DNA of 64,000 nt from contig OW051497.1 of NCBI GenBank assembly GCA_932521035.1, positions 9,858,001 to 9,922,000 of the forward strand, written 5' to 3'. The notes beneath the pieces are model-generated. The model saw only the letters and a list, made by a program, of their open reading frames with translations. It was not told the DNA's origin and searched no databases. This DNA comes from Oscheius dolichura (lineage: Eukaryota > Nematoda > Chromadorea > Rhabditida > Rhabditidae). The first letter of the stretch is position 1. Each line of letters starts with the position of its first letter. The position numbers and the translations under genes are program-made. Below, one piece after another: positions 36,340 to 48,680 of this stretch.

Positions 36340-37078
36340 GTCGACCTTTAAAATGATCTTCAAACTTTTATAGAATAATTTAAGGCGGACATAGATTTAC
36401 GTATGCATTCATGTTTATACAACCTCCATCGATGCTGATTGCTTTAATGCTGACGGCGGATTATTCTATAGATAACTAATGGCAACTACTCTGAAAGTAT
36501 TCACTGTTTTGTTAAGAATCGCTTCGATTAAAAAGGATATAATTTTTTCTTCATGTCGCAATTTCTGCGACAACATTTGCTCGCAAACTTTCAGAACCAT
36601 TACCTTTTAACTGTCACAAAATCGTGTCATTTGTAGCTAATTGTCACCAAGAAGCGTTTGCTAAATGGTGCCTGACATCTAACTCCCGGAACAAGCGGAA
36701 AAGATCTCAATCAGGAACAGAGACTCTAGTTTCCCGCCAACCAGAATAAAAATGAACGGCGCCCTCTAGGGAACATCAAAACCTTTAGAACACAATCTTG
36801 CAAGAATGTGATGAGTAATCCTAGCTTGTACCTCGAATTTAAAGAAAAAACGCTGAAACAACAGCGTGAAAGGGAAAATAAAAAGAAGAGTAATGGTGAG
36901 CGAAATGGCGAATATATAAGGAGTAACGACCGAGAAGTGAGAGCATTGGACATCACCTGGTCCTGAACTCTTCTGTGGAATGCAATGCATAATTTTCAAC
37001 AATATCCGCCATTTGAATCTTACTTCGCAATTCCGTCAGCTTTCTAACACTATCAAGATAGTGAGAAACCCTCCAAAA
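36340..37078. other. Intergenic
   Basis: Minus-strand ORFs at 36726-37147 overlap each other, have no domain support, and run into the start of the next plus-strand gene. No feature is claimed. Confidence 0.45.
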
Positions 37079-38270
37079 ATGGTCCAGTATTATGCACAGG
37101 CTTGTGAGGGGGTGAGTTTGCGCTGCTTTCCCCCATGTTGACAGCAAATGTTCAGATATTCAAGGAATACGGTATTTCAATGTTCACCGAAGACATTACG
37201 CACTGGCACAAGGGATTCCACGACCTTTTCATCTACATGGCCATAGAGGAGAACAAGGATGAACTAATCTCCTGTGTGATTGGTGGAATGGACGAAGAAT
37301 CCGCGACCGGGGATAAGCTGTCTACCGCCGGCTGTTTTTATACCCACCCGGACTACAGGGGAACCGGCATCAGCAAGAAGGTCTTCAGGCAAGTGGAAGC
37401 AGTGATGAGCAATACCTTTGTTTGTTGTAGCAAGTGCCTCAGCCACACGTTTCCACACAATACTGGAGGGCATGGCCTCCTCGTGAAGAAGAAGGACGCC
37501 ACATCGAGTGATGTGTATACCAACATGGGATATGGCTTGTACCAGCCATTTGTTATCCACAAAGCCCAGATAAAGGTTGAGGATTTGTGTCTAGAAGGAG
37601 AAGAAAAGGGCCTCATCGTGAAGGTGAGCGAGATTTTCCTAGCCCTACCTCTTTTTGCTTTGAAAAACGATTTATTCCATTTAGAACCTCAACGATATGG
37701 AATGGAAAGCTGTGATCCAGTATGACTCCACAGTTAGCGTCAGGCAAAGAGGGAAATTCATGAAAATGCGACTAGAAGCCAACGACCACACAATCACAAA
37801 GGTAAACCGTCACACCAGCTGCCTTCTCGTCTGTAAACAACGTATTTGAAAATTTCAGGTAATTATTGACTCCAAATCGGGTGACATCCAAGGAGTCTGT
37901 TGCTTCCGACTAGCTAAAAATGGGGATCTTCAAGCTGGCCCCTTCTATTGTGACAATGAGGTGATAATTGTACAGCTCAATCAGTTTATCTTCAGGCTGC
38001 TGCCTATATGGCACTCAAGAGTGTTCTTCCCACTGTTCAATTGGGAAAAGAGTCGAAACTGATCTTTCACTACCCGAACTGCAATCAATTGGCTACACGG
38101 TATCCTTTTTTAAAAATAAGTTCGGTCAAGTTTACAGATTCTTCGACAGAATCTCAAATGGGAAAGCGGTGTCCAAACCGTATGCTCAGCAGCAGTTCAA
38201 CAAGAAACTCATTCAACATAACTGGGGAAAAGTTTACGGCGTGACTGATACAACTTTGAGCTTGGTGTAA
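37079..38270 (+). CDS. GNAT-type N-acetyltransferase (DUF1248-like)
   Basis: Six exons start with 37079-37103, 37145-37623, 37685-37801, 37859-37960 and one at 37996. They read MVQYYAQASNVQIFKEYG, SCVIGGMDEES, then FYTHPDYRGTGISKKVF, which is the GNAT motif A (R-x-G-x-G/A) that binds acetyl-CoA. Next are TNMGYGLYQPF and a second half with VIIDSKSGDIQGVCCFRLA and NCNQLATRFFDRI. The last exon ends HNWGKVYGVTDTTLSLV. The two-part layout resembles nematode DUF1248/Acetyltransf_18 proteins. The substrate is unknown. Confidence 0.75.
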
Positions 38271-39325
38271 ATGACGGAGATTCCAATTTGTATTTTCTGC
38301 CTTTTTGATAATAAATGATTGTTCGTTTTGGCCATATATGAATTAGCGGCTTCCTCAGCAAAAATAATTCCCAACTTTTATTAGTTTAAAAAATGAGAAG
38401 GTGGAAAAATCGCCTCGTGGCTGGAAAATAGTATCAAAAGTGCCAGAAGAACCCAAAACCAGGAACTTTCAGTCAGCTGCAAAATAATTGCGGTCGTTGA
38501 AATCGTGGTAATTACGTTATTTTCCTTATTTTGCATGAAGAAAATCGAGGGATTTAAAGTAACTTTATTATAGAACTGCGACTAGAGAGGATTGGGGAGA
38601 AATCCATTGCGCAACATTGATTTGAAGCTCCCATTCTTGTTGGATCCGTCGTCTCTATACTGCTTCCAAGACCACAATGAAAATCCCTTGCCACCGTAGT
38701 AATTGTCTAACTGGGCCTGAACATCTCTCTCCCTTCTTCTTTCACAAATTATTCGAACCCTTTCCGTACTCCTTCAATTGCCAGTTGTCCATGCTCCATT
38801 TTCAAAAAAAAAGAACAATGATAACAGTGAAAGGGGAAATCGACAAAGAATCGCCACCTTCATAAATTGTCAGTGGTCAAGATCAAGCCCGCTTGCACCC
38901 AGATTCGTTTACACTTTGACTTGATCAACTATGGAGAAAACACGTTTATTTTATTGTGGATTCGTGGAAGGTTGTGATGGTCATGGAAATGATGGTCGTA
39001 GAAGAAGACTCCAGGATATCCGGATTATATGATGCCAAGCAGCTCTCTCCTGGTTGGAAAAAAATAGCAATCAGCAAAACAACCAAGAGTAGCATTGCGC
39101 TAGCAGGAACTGTCTTAGACTAACTTTTTTAGAAGTCCACATAATCGTCTTGGGTGGCGGACTTGTCGCACTGAACCGGATGAGATCACTCCAGACCTGA
39201 GACGATGGTTTTCATTCGATTCCATGGCATCACGGCACAGACCAATGAAATGCCCCAAAATCATGTAATAAACGTTCAAAGGTAGCTTTGTGTTTCGTAA
39301 CACATTAAATACGGTAGGGGCCTAT
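38271..39325. other. Intergenic, approach to repeat block
   Basis: AATAAATGATT near 38310 fits the poly(A) signal of the acetyltransferase gene. No other gene is supported. Confidence 0.45.
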
Positions 39326-39533
39326 CTGGCCTCCTACCGGATGTGTTCTATGGTTCCCACTCTCTTAGATGGCTTTCTCCCCACTCATCCCTGGCCGGTA
39401 CTCTGACTAGCGACCAGAGATAGACTATGATAGAAATTTAGGAATATACTAAGCTTTATAAGGAAATAGAACAGATAACTAGCGACTATAAAAGCGGAAG
39501 TGAACCCCGGGAAGATGGCCAGGTGGCCACCTC
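39326..39533 (+). repeat. 208 bp direct repeat, copy 1
   Basis: It starts CTGGCCTCCTACCGG and ends GGTGGCCACCTC. As read by eye it is identical to 41653-41860. Copies are 2327 bp apart and bracket the satellite-like block and the 141 bp inverted repeats. Confidence 0.85.
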
Positions 39534-39559
39534 GATTTGGGTTTAGTTGGAGCACATGC

Positions 39560-40760
39560 CAAGCCCTTTTTTTGATTTTGATGGCATAAATTTTTTCAGT
39601 TAAGAGATATTAAAAATCTGACTTCGCCATCGTGCTCCTCGTAGTTGATCACCCCTAGTGACCAATTTTCATGAAATTTGCCCAAAAAATAGATGAGCTA
39701 CGACTTCAAACGTGTTTTGGAAAGTGGCGCCGTACGCCGTACGCCGTCTGCGTCCGCTCGCTGTGGCGCTTTCCGCTGTGGCTCTTTCTTTTTAAAACCT
39801 TTTGCACGCGTCCAAAAACTTTCACAAAACAGCTATATATACAGTTTTTTACGCTGATTCTGAATATGTAATAAAACAATTGGGTTGGTGGGTTAGTTTT
39901 TCTGCTATAGCATCAAACATATTTTTTCATGGTTGTTTCGGTAGCCCTTTTCGGCTAGAGAATTTTGAAAGTCTGACATGGCTATCTTATTCGGGATGGT
40001 CTTTTACCCCTTGATACTAATTTTCATAAAAGTTGGCTGAAAAATGGAAGAGCCACAGCATCAAACAGATGCGGCACGTCGTGGATGGGGTGCTTTTCGC
40101 TGTGGTCTTTTTTGAACAAGGTTGTGTGTCCAGCTAAAAACCTTTGCAAAACAGTTATATACACAGTTTTTCTGAATATGTAATAAAAAAATTAGGTAGA
40201 TGGGTTAGTTTTTTAGCTATACCATCAACTATTCTATTACATGTTTCTGCACGTAGCCCATTTCGGCTAATGAATTTTGAACATTCGACATCACTATAGT
40301 CTGTTTCAAATGGAAAAACTTCTCCCGCACGGTTCGGACCTTCAAATTTTTCGAGTTCAATTTCTTTCAAAATTTTCGATAATTGTATCTGACATAGATT
40401 TCGGCGATTTTTATATTTTTTCGGTAGTTCATAGCTCAAAATAAGCAAAAGCAGCGATAAAAATAATCAAGATATATGTGAAATACGCATAAAAATGCAT
40501 GCCAAAATGTCAGGTTGGACCATCTAGACGGGCAAATGCTCTATCTGGACCCGACTTTACCTTTAACTAAATTTTTTCCATTTGAAATGGACTATATCTT
40601 ATTAGGGCATGAGTGTTTAGCTTTTGGCACAAATTTTCATGAAAATTGGCAAAAAATGGAAGAGCCGCAACATCAAACAGATACGACGCGCAGCCGCCGT
40701 GTCTGTTGAAGAACGCATTTTTTCTAGCAGTTGGACTGCAGAGCCGTAAAAACTTGCTAA
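39560..40760 (+). repeat. Diverged tandem repeats of about 350-600 bp
   Basis: The phrase ATTTTCATGAAA followed by TTGGC and GGAAGAGC recurs at about 39667, 40018 and 40632. A following module (GCAAAACAG-TATATA-CAGTTTTT, TCTGAATATGTAATAAAA, GGGTTAGTTTTT) occurs at about 39823 and 40145. Units are diverged and of unequal length. No protein is supported; the function is unknown. Confidence 0.6.
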
Positions 40761-40987
40761 ATTGACCTTATTTACCTTATTGGTGGCTTCTTCGAGCTTT
40801 ATACAATTTTTTGTCAATTATACGAAATCGACAGGAAGACAAACTTGTGCAATGACGTTTGCTGCTTTAGAAATTATTGTGGCACAACCCATTTTTCCTC
40901 CTAGAGAATGGGGAAAACCAGGACTATTTCATGGCACAAGCTTTAGGATCTATGATATTCTACCGAATATCAACAAAAAGGGAACAA

Positions 40988-41652
40988 TCCGTTTGTTAAA
41001 AAGAGATGAATCTCAATAAAAAGGGTGATTTGGGAGACTGTACAAAAAGGGAACAATAGGGAAGAACCCCAAGGACACAACAAAAAGAGAACAATACTCG
41101 TTCAGTTAAAATATAACCAAATCACGGCGGCTCGTAGTGCGGATGCAGTCGGGCATTTAGACATGTTCCCAACCACGGCTATCTTTTCGGATATTGCCCT
41201 TTCCCAGCAATTTTCGGCAATGAATTATGTTCAGCCATGGAAAATAGAACTCTGGGAACGGGCATTTCCATGACACAAAATACTGACAAAGCGGACATAT
41301 GCGGGGGGTCGAAATTGAAAATGAAACTGGGGAAAAGTAGAATACGATGCAGATGTAAGGATTTCAAACCGGCTTCTTTCCATGAATAAGAGCATACTGA
41401 TATGACGGGGCCTGGGCGGGGGGTCGAGGGGGGCGGCAGCCCCCCTCGTAGATTAAAAATAAAAAGGAAAAATTAAAGTAGAAGACTGAAAGTTGTCTAT
41501 CCTAACCGGTAGCCGTGATTTGGTTATATTTTAACTGAACGAGTATTGTTCTCTTTTTGTTGTGTCCTTGGGGTTCTTCCCTATTGTTCCCTTTTTGTAC
41601 AGTCTCCCAAATCACCCTTTTTATTGAGATTCATCTCTTTTTAACAAACGGA
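40988..41652. mobile_element. Element with perfect 141 bp terminal inverted repeats
   Basis: Bases 40988-41128 and 41512-41652 are inverted copies with no mismatch seen. The outer ends read TCCGTTTGTTAAAAAGAG. The 383 bp centre has no convincing ORF and includes GGGGTCGAGGGGGGCGGCAG. The right arm ends exactly where the second 208 bp direct repeat begins. No target duplication was identified. Perfect arms imply a recent origin or strong homogenisation. Confidence 0.75.
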
Positions 41653-41860
41653 CTGGCCTCCTACCGGATGTGTTCTATGGTTCCCACTCTCTTAGATGGC
41701 TTTCTCCCCACTCATCCCTGGCCGGTACTCTGACTAGCGACCAGAGATAGACTATGATAGAAATTTAGGAATATACTAAGCTTTATAAGGAAATAGAACA
41801 GATAACTAGCGACTATAAAAGCGGAAGTGAACCCCGGGAAGATGGCCAGGTGGCCACCTC
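41653..41860 (+). repeat. 208 bp direct repeat, copy 2
   Basis: Identical to 39326-39533. It abuts the outer end of the 141 bp inverted repeat on its left and unique sequence on its right. Confidence 0.85.
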
Positions 41861-42131
41861 CCCGGGTGGCGGGTGAAGCGAACTCTCTTGGCTCAGACCA
41901 CGCCCTCAAGCGTGGCCTGTTCCAAGGGGGGCTGCTACAGTTTATAGAAGTAAGCAACCCCGCCGGACAAAAGAGCGATCCGATTGTGTGAGATCTTTTA
42001 GCGTGATTGATACTCAGAATACGAACGGGGGTATTTTTCTAAGTCTTACACTTCTTGTAGATCCTATACTGGTTCTACAGCATTTTCAATTCATCCCACT
42101 CTTTTAATCGTCTTTTTTAGTCTTTTCAAAG

Positions 42132-44696
42132 ATGAAGCTGCTACATTTGCAAGGAGTCAGAGGGGTGGCCATCTGTTCTGTCATAGCCTTCCATTATTTC
42201 CCAGACTACTTTCCGAATGGATACCTCGGTGTCGACTTGTAAGTGGTTCCCCTTTTAGGCACCTAAATAAGAAGTTTAGGTTCTTCGTGCTCTCGGGTTA
42301 CTTGATGTCAATGATGCTGTCCCGTCACCCGGCTATGAATCTGCCAGTAGTCGTCGAATTCCTCTACAGAAGGATCAAGAGGATAGTTCCCCTTTATTAC
42401 CTCGTCGTTGCCGCTTCCATTGGTGAGTACCTTGAATATCTAGATAAACATTCTTCAGCCGCCATCTACATCTCTCCATGTAGTAAATTGATAAAAAATA
42501 TGATCTCGGCTGAAAGGGCTATTTGGCTAACGACCAACATTCATTGGAATACGGGGTCTGATTATTTTGAAAAGATGTTGCTCTCCCACGATCTCTTCGC
42601 CCATACATGGTCTCTATGCCTGGAAATGCAGTTCTATCTTATTTTTCCTCTGTTATGGTGGCTGCAAACGAGGCTTTCCTCGACCAAGAGAATGCTATTC
42701 CTTCATATTATCAGTAGGTCCTTCCTCTTCTTAAGAATACTCATTTCAGGCGGTGTTTCTCTCTATTTCTATTTTATTAGTGAGAGTAAACAAGCCTTTA
42801 ACAGTATGTTCTGCAGAATTTGGCAGTTTCTCTTCGGTAATTCCTCGTTTTACTTTAAAGACATATTAATTTAGGCAATATGGTCTTTTGTTTGGAAGAG
42901 TACGATCTTGAACCGCCGTCCGAGAAGGCGCCCCTGTTGGACGGCGACGAGTTGTCGCCGAAAAGGGAAGAGCCCTTATACTGGGTTTTCGCTTCATTAT
43001 CTTTAGTTTTGCTCATTTATTCGACAGTAACCGAGCAACACCTGACACAGAACTATTCTCGGTAAGAAGACGAATTGTCTATGACTGGTTATTGTTCTAG
43101 AATGACAACTACGGTTGTGTCCATCATTCTCATTCACTTTGGCCAGGGATTTGTTGTTTTGGAAAATGCCCCGATGACACTCTTGGGAGAGATATCCTAC
43201 GCGTGGTATCTTGCCCACTGGCCTATGTTGACTCTGCAAAAAATGTTCGAGTATACAACTTCTCTAGGTAAGTGAATGCCCTCCTCCTTATCGGTATGCG
43301 ATCAGAATTGTTTCTGGGAATCTTTTTGTCTTTCACTGCCGCAGTCGCCGTTCACTATCTATTAGAGAAATTCTATCTTGAGTGGAGTAAGCAAACTATT
43401 ATTGGAATAGTAGTAGCTCTTCTCCTCATCTGTCTAGGTCTCCACCTTAAACTGGGTATTGCTTCTAAAAACGATAACTCTCATGTTTAGACTACCGTTT
43501 TGCTGTTTGTAGCGAAGCGAAGCCAAAAGTGATAACGGATGTTTCAAATATGTCCATGGGTATGTAGCTTTTCTCTATTTTTTACTTCTAACTATTTGCA
43601 GAAGCGAGGAAGTTATACAACGCCCAACTTTTAGACCACGACCGATTCCAATTGACTGATCAGCATTGTGTTTTCTATACGGCACAAAAATTCGGAGAGC
43701 TCGAGTTTGAGAGATCTTGCAAATATGAGGTAGTTTGCAATTGTTTATTATCAATCTATTGTAACATTTAAGAATCCAAGTTCAAACAATAGCAGGACAA
43801 TAGCTATCATTGGCAACAGCTGGGCGGCAAACAGTTCTCCCTTGATTTTTGATGAGTGTAGTAAATACTTCGGAAACATTCACAGGGTCGCACATTCTGG
43901 TGAGGGGTGGTTCCAAACCAGAGGTAGTCTTTTAGCTTGTGAGGTACTCATGACCGGAAGTTTTTGGAGAATGAACCAGAACGTTTGCATTAAACTGGAG
44001 AAAGACTATTTCGAAATGGTGGAGCATTTGAAACCAGATTACCTCTTCATCATACAACGGTATGCGAATAGCTAAAAGAGTCCAACTAAATTCCTGCAGA
44101 AGCTTTTGTAACATTTTGAAAGGCTCACAATTTTTGCGCGTTTACTTACCGTCGGCGGTGCGCAAATTCCTGCGTGCACCTTTAAAATATCTTCTAAAAA
44201 ACCGCCCTTGATTGTCCGGGAGCCGAACGTTTTAGTATTTCACATAATTTTCAGGTTCTGCTTTATGGCTGTGCTACACACAGACAAACAATGGGAAGAT
44301 ATTGTGAGTGAAGCTAATAAGAGGCTGGACCTGCTGGCTAGCTACGTCAAAGAAAAGATATTCATTCTTCACACCTTCCCGTTCGCATATCTGAATAACA
44401 CTCTACTGAATAATTTCTTGGATAAAGGAACCTCTATAGATTGGAGAACTGTACCCTGGGAAGATCTACCGCATAATATCCCAAAGGCGCAGGGGATGCT
44501 GGACCAGATTGTCGGTAACTGTTCTAAATGTGAACAGTTCGACTACACCCCTCAATTCATCATAAACGGCACATTCTACCCTTATGACCCGACGAACATT
44601 ATACCCTATGTTACCAATGGAATGCATTTTACCCAGCCGGGGTTAGCGAAGATACGTCCTATTTACACAGATATTTGTAAAAGAATAAATAAATAG
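42132..44696 (+). CDS. Acyltransferase-3/SGNH protein, copy 1
   Basis: Twelve or so exons. The N-terminal acyltransferase-3 domain has MKLLHLQGVRGVAICSVIAF with the conserved AFHYF, then GVDLFFVLSGYLMS and further membrane segments (MQFYLIFPLLWWL, LGEISYAWYLAHWPML). The C-terminal luminal SGNH domain starts at AIIGNSWAAN with the nucleophile Ser and ends with MHFTQPGLAKIRP, the likely catalytic His region. This is the two-domain layout of nematode OAC-type O-acyltransferases, predicted to move acyl groups across a membrane onto surface glycans or lipids. The start was chosen because all three paralogues begin M-x-K/x-L-x-HLQG after TTTCAAAG or a similar sequence. All splice sites checked look intact. 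Confidence 0.85.
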
Positions 44697-44988
44697 TAAA
44701 AACTCTAGGTATCGTTGTAAATGAGTTTATTCCGACACTATGAACGGGTGGATCGCCATTGCATCCTAAGATATGTAATTGCCCCACTTTCTGTTTACAC
44801 TAATTGGAAAAAAGAGCCTTTCCTTTCAGATCGCCCACTTGAAGCACCAAAAAATAACCCTCACGACTTGGTTACGCCCCTTGACTAAGACGCAACTTTT
44901 TCAGATGCAGTATGTTTCTGTAACGGCAAGTATCGTTCTTTCGCGAAGAAACCAACAGCTGGCTTCACTTCCGTAGAGAAGGCCGTGC
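44697..44988. other. Short spacer downstream of acyltransferase copy 1
   Basis: Unlike the flank of copy 2, although the block that follows is nearly identical to its counterpart there. Confidence 0.4.
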
Positions 44989-45825
44989 GAAAGACCGATC
45001 CGATAATGGAAGCCGCAGGCGAGATCCTAACACCCATCTTCCTTTGACGTAATCTGATCGATCCTTTGAAAAGGCGGAAGTGAAAAAACGAATTATACAT
45101 TGAAAACAACTGAATAAGACGAAAGGTAACGGTTTCCAGTCCCAGAAATACTGTAAAAAGTTATGAGCAAGCCTGACTCATTCTCGCTCAATATCCTGCG
45201 CACCTGAAGAAAAATGGTTCTATCCGTGCTCCGAATGGTACTTGCTCGTTCGTGCTCCGGCAGCGTATGCCAACTTCTTTGTTTACAGCGATATTCCCAC
45301 AACCTTCCTTTCTGAAATTGACCCCCGCTCCACATGCGTATCTGATGAGTACGCACTTGAAGGTCAAGCCCCACCTTATAAGGATAGTTGCTGTCTACCA
45401 CGCTTTCCCTCCAGCCATGGACAGGTTACAGTACCTCTATCTTTCCTTTCAGAAACAAGAGGCCCAAGAAAATGTCAGGTAACCTTTTTCCTGGGCCGTT
45501 CATCCTCCTTATTTCCAGAAAATTGGAAAACAGTTTGCGATTCTACCGGGAGAAAATGGGACCAGTTGCAGATGTCAGGTAAGGTGTTTTTGGTTTAAGA
45601 TGAACTCAAATATTTTAGTGAGCTCCTGAGTGCCGGGCAGGCAGATCTCCTCTCGATGCGGTTCTCCATTATGAAGGGAGCAGCACAACAAGAGAAGATG
45701 AAGGCGAACTACTTGGAAACACAGCTCTCCTTGGCGAGAAAGAGGCCGCTACAAGATGATCAGCCTCCCGTATTGAAGAAACCAAAGATTGAAATTATCG
45801 AACTTGACACTTGTAAATAAATAAT
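44989..45825 (+). repeat. 0.83 kb segmental duplicate, copy 1
   Basis: Matches 51506-52328 with two substitutions seen and a 14 bp insertion (GGCGGAAGTGAAAA near 45072). The indel is flanked by GAAAA on both sides, typical of slippage or short-repeat deletion. It carries the small coiled-coil gene. Confidence 0.85.
45417..45820 (+). CDS. Small coiled-coil protein, copy 1
   Basis: Three exons with clear GTAACC/TTCCAG and GTAAGG/TTTTAG introns read MDRLQYLYLSFQKQEAQEN, then RKLENSLRFYREKMGPVADV, then SELLSAGQADLLSMRF and the stop at 45820. The product has about 107 residues, is largely helical, and has a basic-proline tail (KKPKIEIIEL) that could be a nuclear signal. The frame is also open upstream to 45252, so the N-terminus may be longer. 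No family was recognised. The second copy (51920-52323) appears identical in protein. Confidence 0.6.
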
Positions 45826-46296
45826 TTAAAATAGCGATATCATAATCTTTCGTGATGCCATCGGATTTGTTGGGGCGGGAGATGCGTTCCACTGAAAGGG
45901 GTTAATAATTTAGACTGGCATACGTTATACAATTCATCAACATCTTGCCCATTCCAATTGTATAACGGCTAAAAACTTATTAAAGGCTTTCGTCGTTAAA
46001 AAGCAACCGTTTTTGTCGCTCATAATGAACTTAACGGTGTCCACAGTTAAATTCTGTGGTTCGAGTCTGTGTAAGGCTAGTCTGGATCAATACCTCAGAA
46101 ATACAAAGAGGATGAAGAGGCCAGGTATAGCCTGACTCAGCTTTTTTCAGCAGACAAGAAAATAATCGGCCACCTTTCCAGAGACATGCGTCTTCACTGC
46201 CGCCCCTTTATCTCACCGATCTCAGCGACCTCCGTTCCACAAGGCGCTTAGCCATTTCACCCTCTGTTCCAACTACCCTAATCCTAATCGACAACG

Positions 46297-46938
46297 ATGT
46301 CGTCCTTGTCGCTGAATGTACTCAAGGTCGTTTATTATTTCCTTTTCAAACATTTTGCTTAATTTAGGATTTAGTCAAAGACGCCAATGACTCCCAACTG
46401 TGTTTGGCAGGACTAGACAAGTTTACTAAGTTGTTGATGGGACGGATACAGTCGTTATTGGCTGATTTTGAAACGCCCGATTATGTGAAAAGAGAGGCAA
46501 TCCAAGAACTCATGGAAGCTACTCCAGAACAATTGAAGGTGGGCAAAATGTAGCTGAACTTATATTGACAGAAGTGGTAGTGGTGCTACTACTCAATAAT
46601 CTTTTAATAGAGACTTACGGCTTACAGAAAGTGCTGTCAGCCACAACAGAGGTCATTTTAATTGGTGGTGGATGGCTAAGACGGCGACTGAACTATGAAG
46701 AGCCTGAGGTGAAAGAGGCCGTAAAGAAGATCGTTACTCTGGTGAACACCGTCGAGTTCCAGTCAACGTTCGACAGTTTAAAAGTGACACAAATCAACGC
46801 TGCTTTGGAATTTCTTACGGAAGAGCAAATTGCAATAGTTGAGGATGTTTTGAAGGAAAACAGGGTAAGAAGACATATAATTTATTTTACAATTTCAATT
46901 GCCAGGAGAAAGAAAAGGAACTTGGTTTGAGAAAATGA
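46297..46938 (+). CDS. Small helical protein, unrecognised
   Basis: Four exons read MSSLSLNVLKDLVKDANDSQ, LAGLDKFTKLLMGRIQSLL, then after an intron KVLSATTEVILIGGGWLRRR and EEQIAIVEDVLKENR, with a last exon EKEKELGLRK. About 155 residues, charged and helical, with no signal peptide. The splice sites (GTCGTT/TTTTAG, GTGGGC/CTACAG-type, GTAAGA/GCCAG) are consistent. No family was recognised; a nematode-restricted protein is likely. Confidence 0.6.
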
Positions 46939-48680
46939 CGTACGCAATCGCCAGAATAGAAGATTTCAACCCGGTTATTTCCATGATGTTATGTTTCTAT
47001 CTACGAGTGAGCTTCAGTAATGCGAAGCGGCGTATTTCGCAAAATATTTGTAAATTACACGCAGTTGTCATAAAGATATAAATAAAATATTGTTCGCAAC
47101 TATTTTTTGTTTTGATGATAAAATAATGCGAACATTGTGGAAGATTTGATTAACAGATGTTCGAAGAAGAAGTTTAAAAAAAGTCGGAAGTGAAATTGAA
47201 AATGCCCGAAGCACTTCTTCTGAATTCCGCGCAACCCTGTTTAATTCCGTCGCTGAGGATTGTTGCAAGCGTATAACACTCCCTTGTTAGGTACTATCCC
47301 ACCATCTTAATGCTTATTGTTAGTCAGCAGGTCAAGGGTATGCCATCCACGTAGCACCTTCTGCGCGACCCATTCCGTTGTGATCCATTGGAAACATTGG
47401 TCTTTCTTGTTGTATTTCCTGTTTATCTTCTCCACATAACGTTTTAGTTTCCTATACCATTTCAGCCAACTTTCAGTCTTTGGCTAAATTTCCTTCCTTT
47501 CTCTTAAAATTATCATGCTTCTCTAATATTGGACTTTATAGGGAAGCATAAATCTTCCTTGCTCTTCAAATAAACCACCAAAAATGCGCCTGGATCTTGT
47601 ATTGTCTCCGAAAATATGGAAACTTCCTCCATTCAAAGACATTTAGTACGTCTTCGTTTTCAATAAGTAAAAAATAAACGTGGCAACTCGCCTCAACTCT
47701 TTGTATCATGAGACTCATAGTGAAGGAATACTGTTCTACCCCAACAACGTAAGCAAGAGGGGCTTAGACTAGAGAGAGAGAGAGAGAGAGAGTTTTCATA
47801 ATATTTTTCGGTAGTATATTGAGTAAACACAAAGGGGGCGCCTAGCTTACTGACATAGTATGTTGAATGAGGTATCCAATAATTATTATTTCAGGAAGCG
47901 TATGCCTCTGACTCTTCCATATACCATATCTACTCGTAACACTTTGAGCAGATAAAAATATATAGGTATGGTTCTTGCATTTTTTTTACATCATAGTTCC
48001 ATTTGTAGATCTACCGGGTTTTGTCATTTGGTCCATCCATTTTCATAATGGATTACAAAATTGATCCTACTATGATCTCATCTTGTATCAGCAATAATTA
48101 GACATTTTCAATGCAAGGCGTTTTTTGCACCGGCATGTTTTGATTGGAAATAAATAGAAGCTAGTACACCGGACGAAAGAGCGATCTGATAGGACAGGCC
48201 ACAGACAAGACTTTTGCAAAACATTGAAGAAAATTGAAAGAGATTATTCAAAGATCACTCCAAGCCGAACACACAGATATAAAGTAGAAAGTAGTTTAGA
48301 AGCCGGAATTAAAGAGAATAGCACTCTTCGAGAAGCGAGCAAGTATTGCCACAAGATACAGAACAATCCTTCCATCATCGAGCAACGACATAGACCATAG
48401 ACCTTTAAGAGCGAAATCAGAAATATTCGTATTGCTCGTCAGAAAATGCCGTACACCATCGATATTTGTTTAATATATGTTCCCGAGTAAACGACCCTTC
48501 TAGGGTCAAGCTACATCTCATTTACACATTCCACCAAAAACTGTTATCGGGCGATCTCGAGACGTGAACCAAAATTTCAAGCAGAGAATCGGAGATCAAT
48601 TCGCCACTGTTCAGACTTGGCTTGGACGAAGGCGGATCATTGGGTATCCCCGCTTTTTAGTCCTCTCTGGCTTTCCAAAG
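46939..48680. other. Intergenic region upstream of acyltransferase copy 2
   Basis: It contains a GA microsatellite at about 47770-47793 and AT-rich sequence. The motif GCGATCTGAT near 48182 resembles GCGATCCGAT upstream of copy 1 (about 41968) and GATCCGAT or GATCGATC elements near the other cluster genes. It may be a shared promoter element, which was not tested. Confidence 0.45.

Noticed and set aside
39326-41860. LTR retrotransposon reading of the 208 bp direct repeats
   Set aside because: The repeats do not begin TG and end CA, and no gag, protease or polymerase sequence lies between them.
47770-47793. GA dinucleotide run
   Set aside because: An ordinary microsatellite, noted only as part of the intergenic entry.
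48564-48680. Upstream start for acyltransferase copy 2
   Set aside because: The extension has no counterpart in copies 1 and 3, and the conserved start is at 48681.
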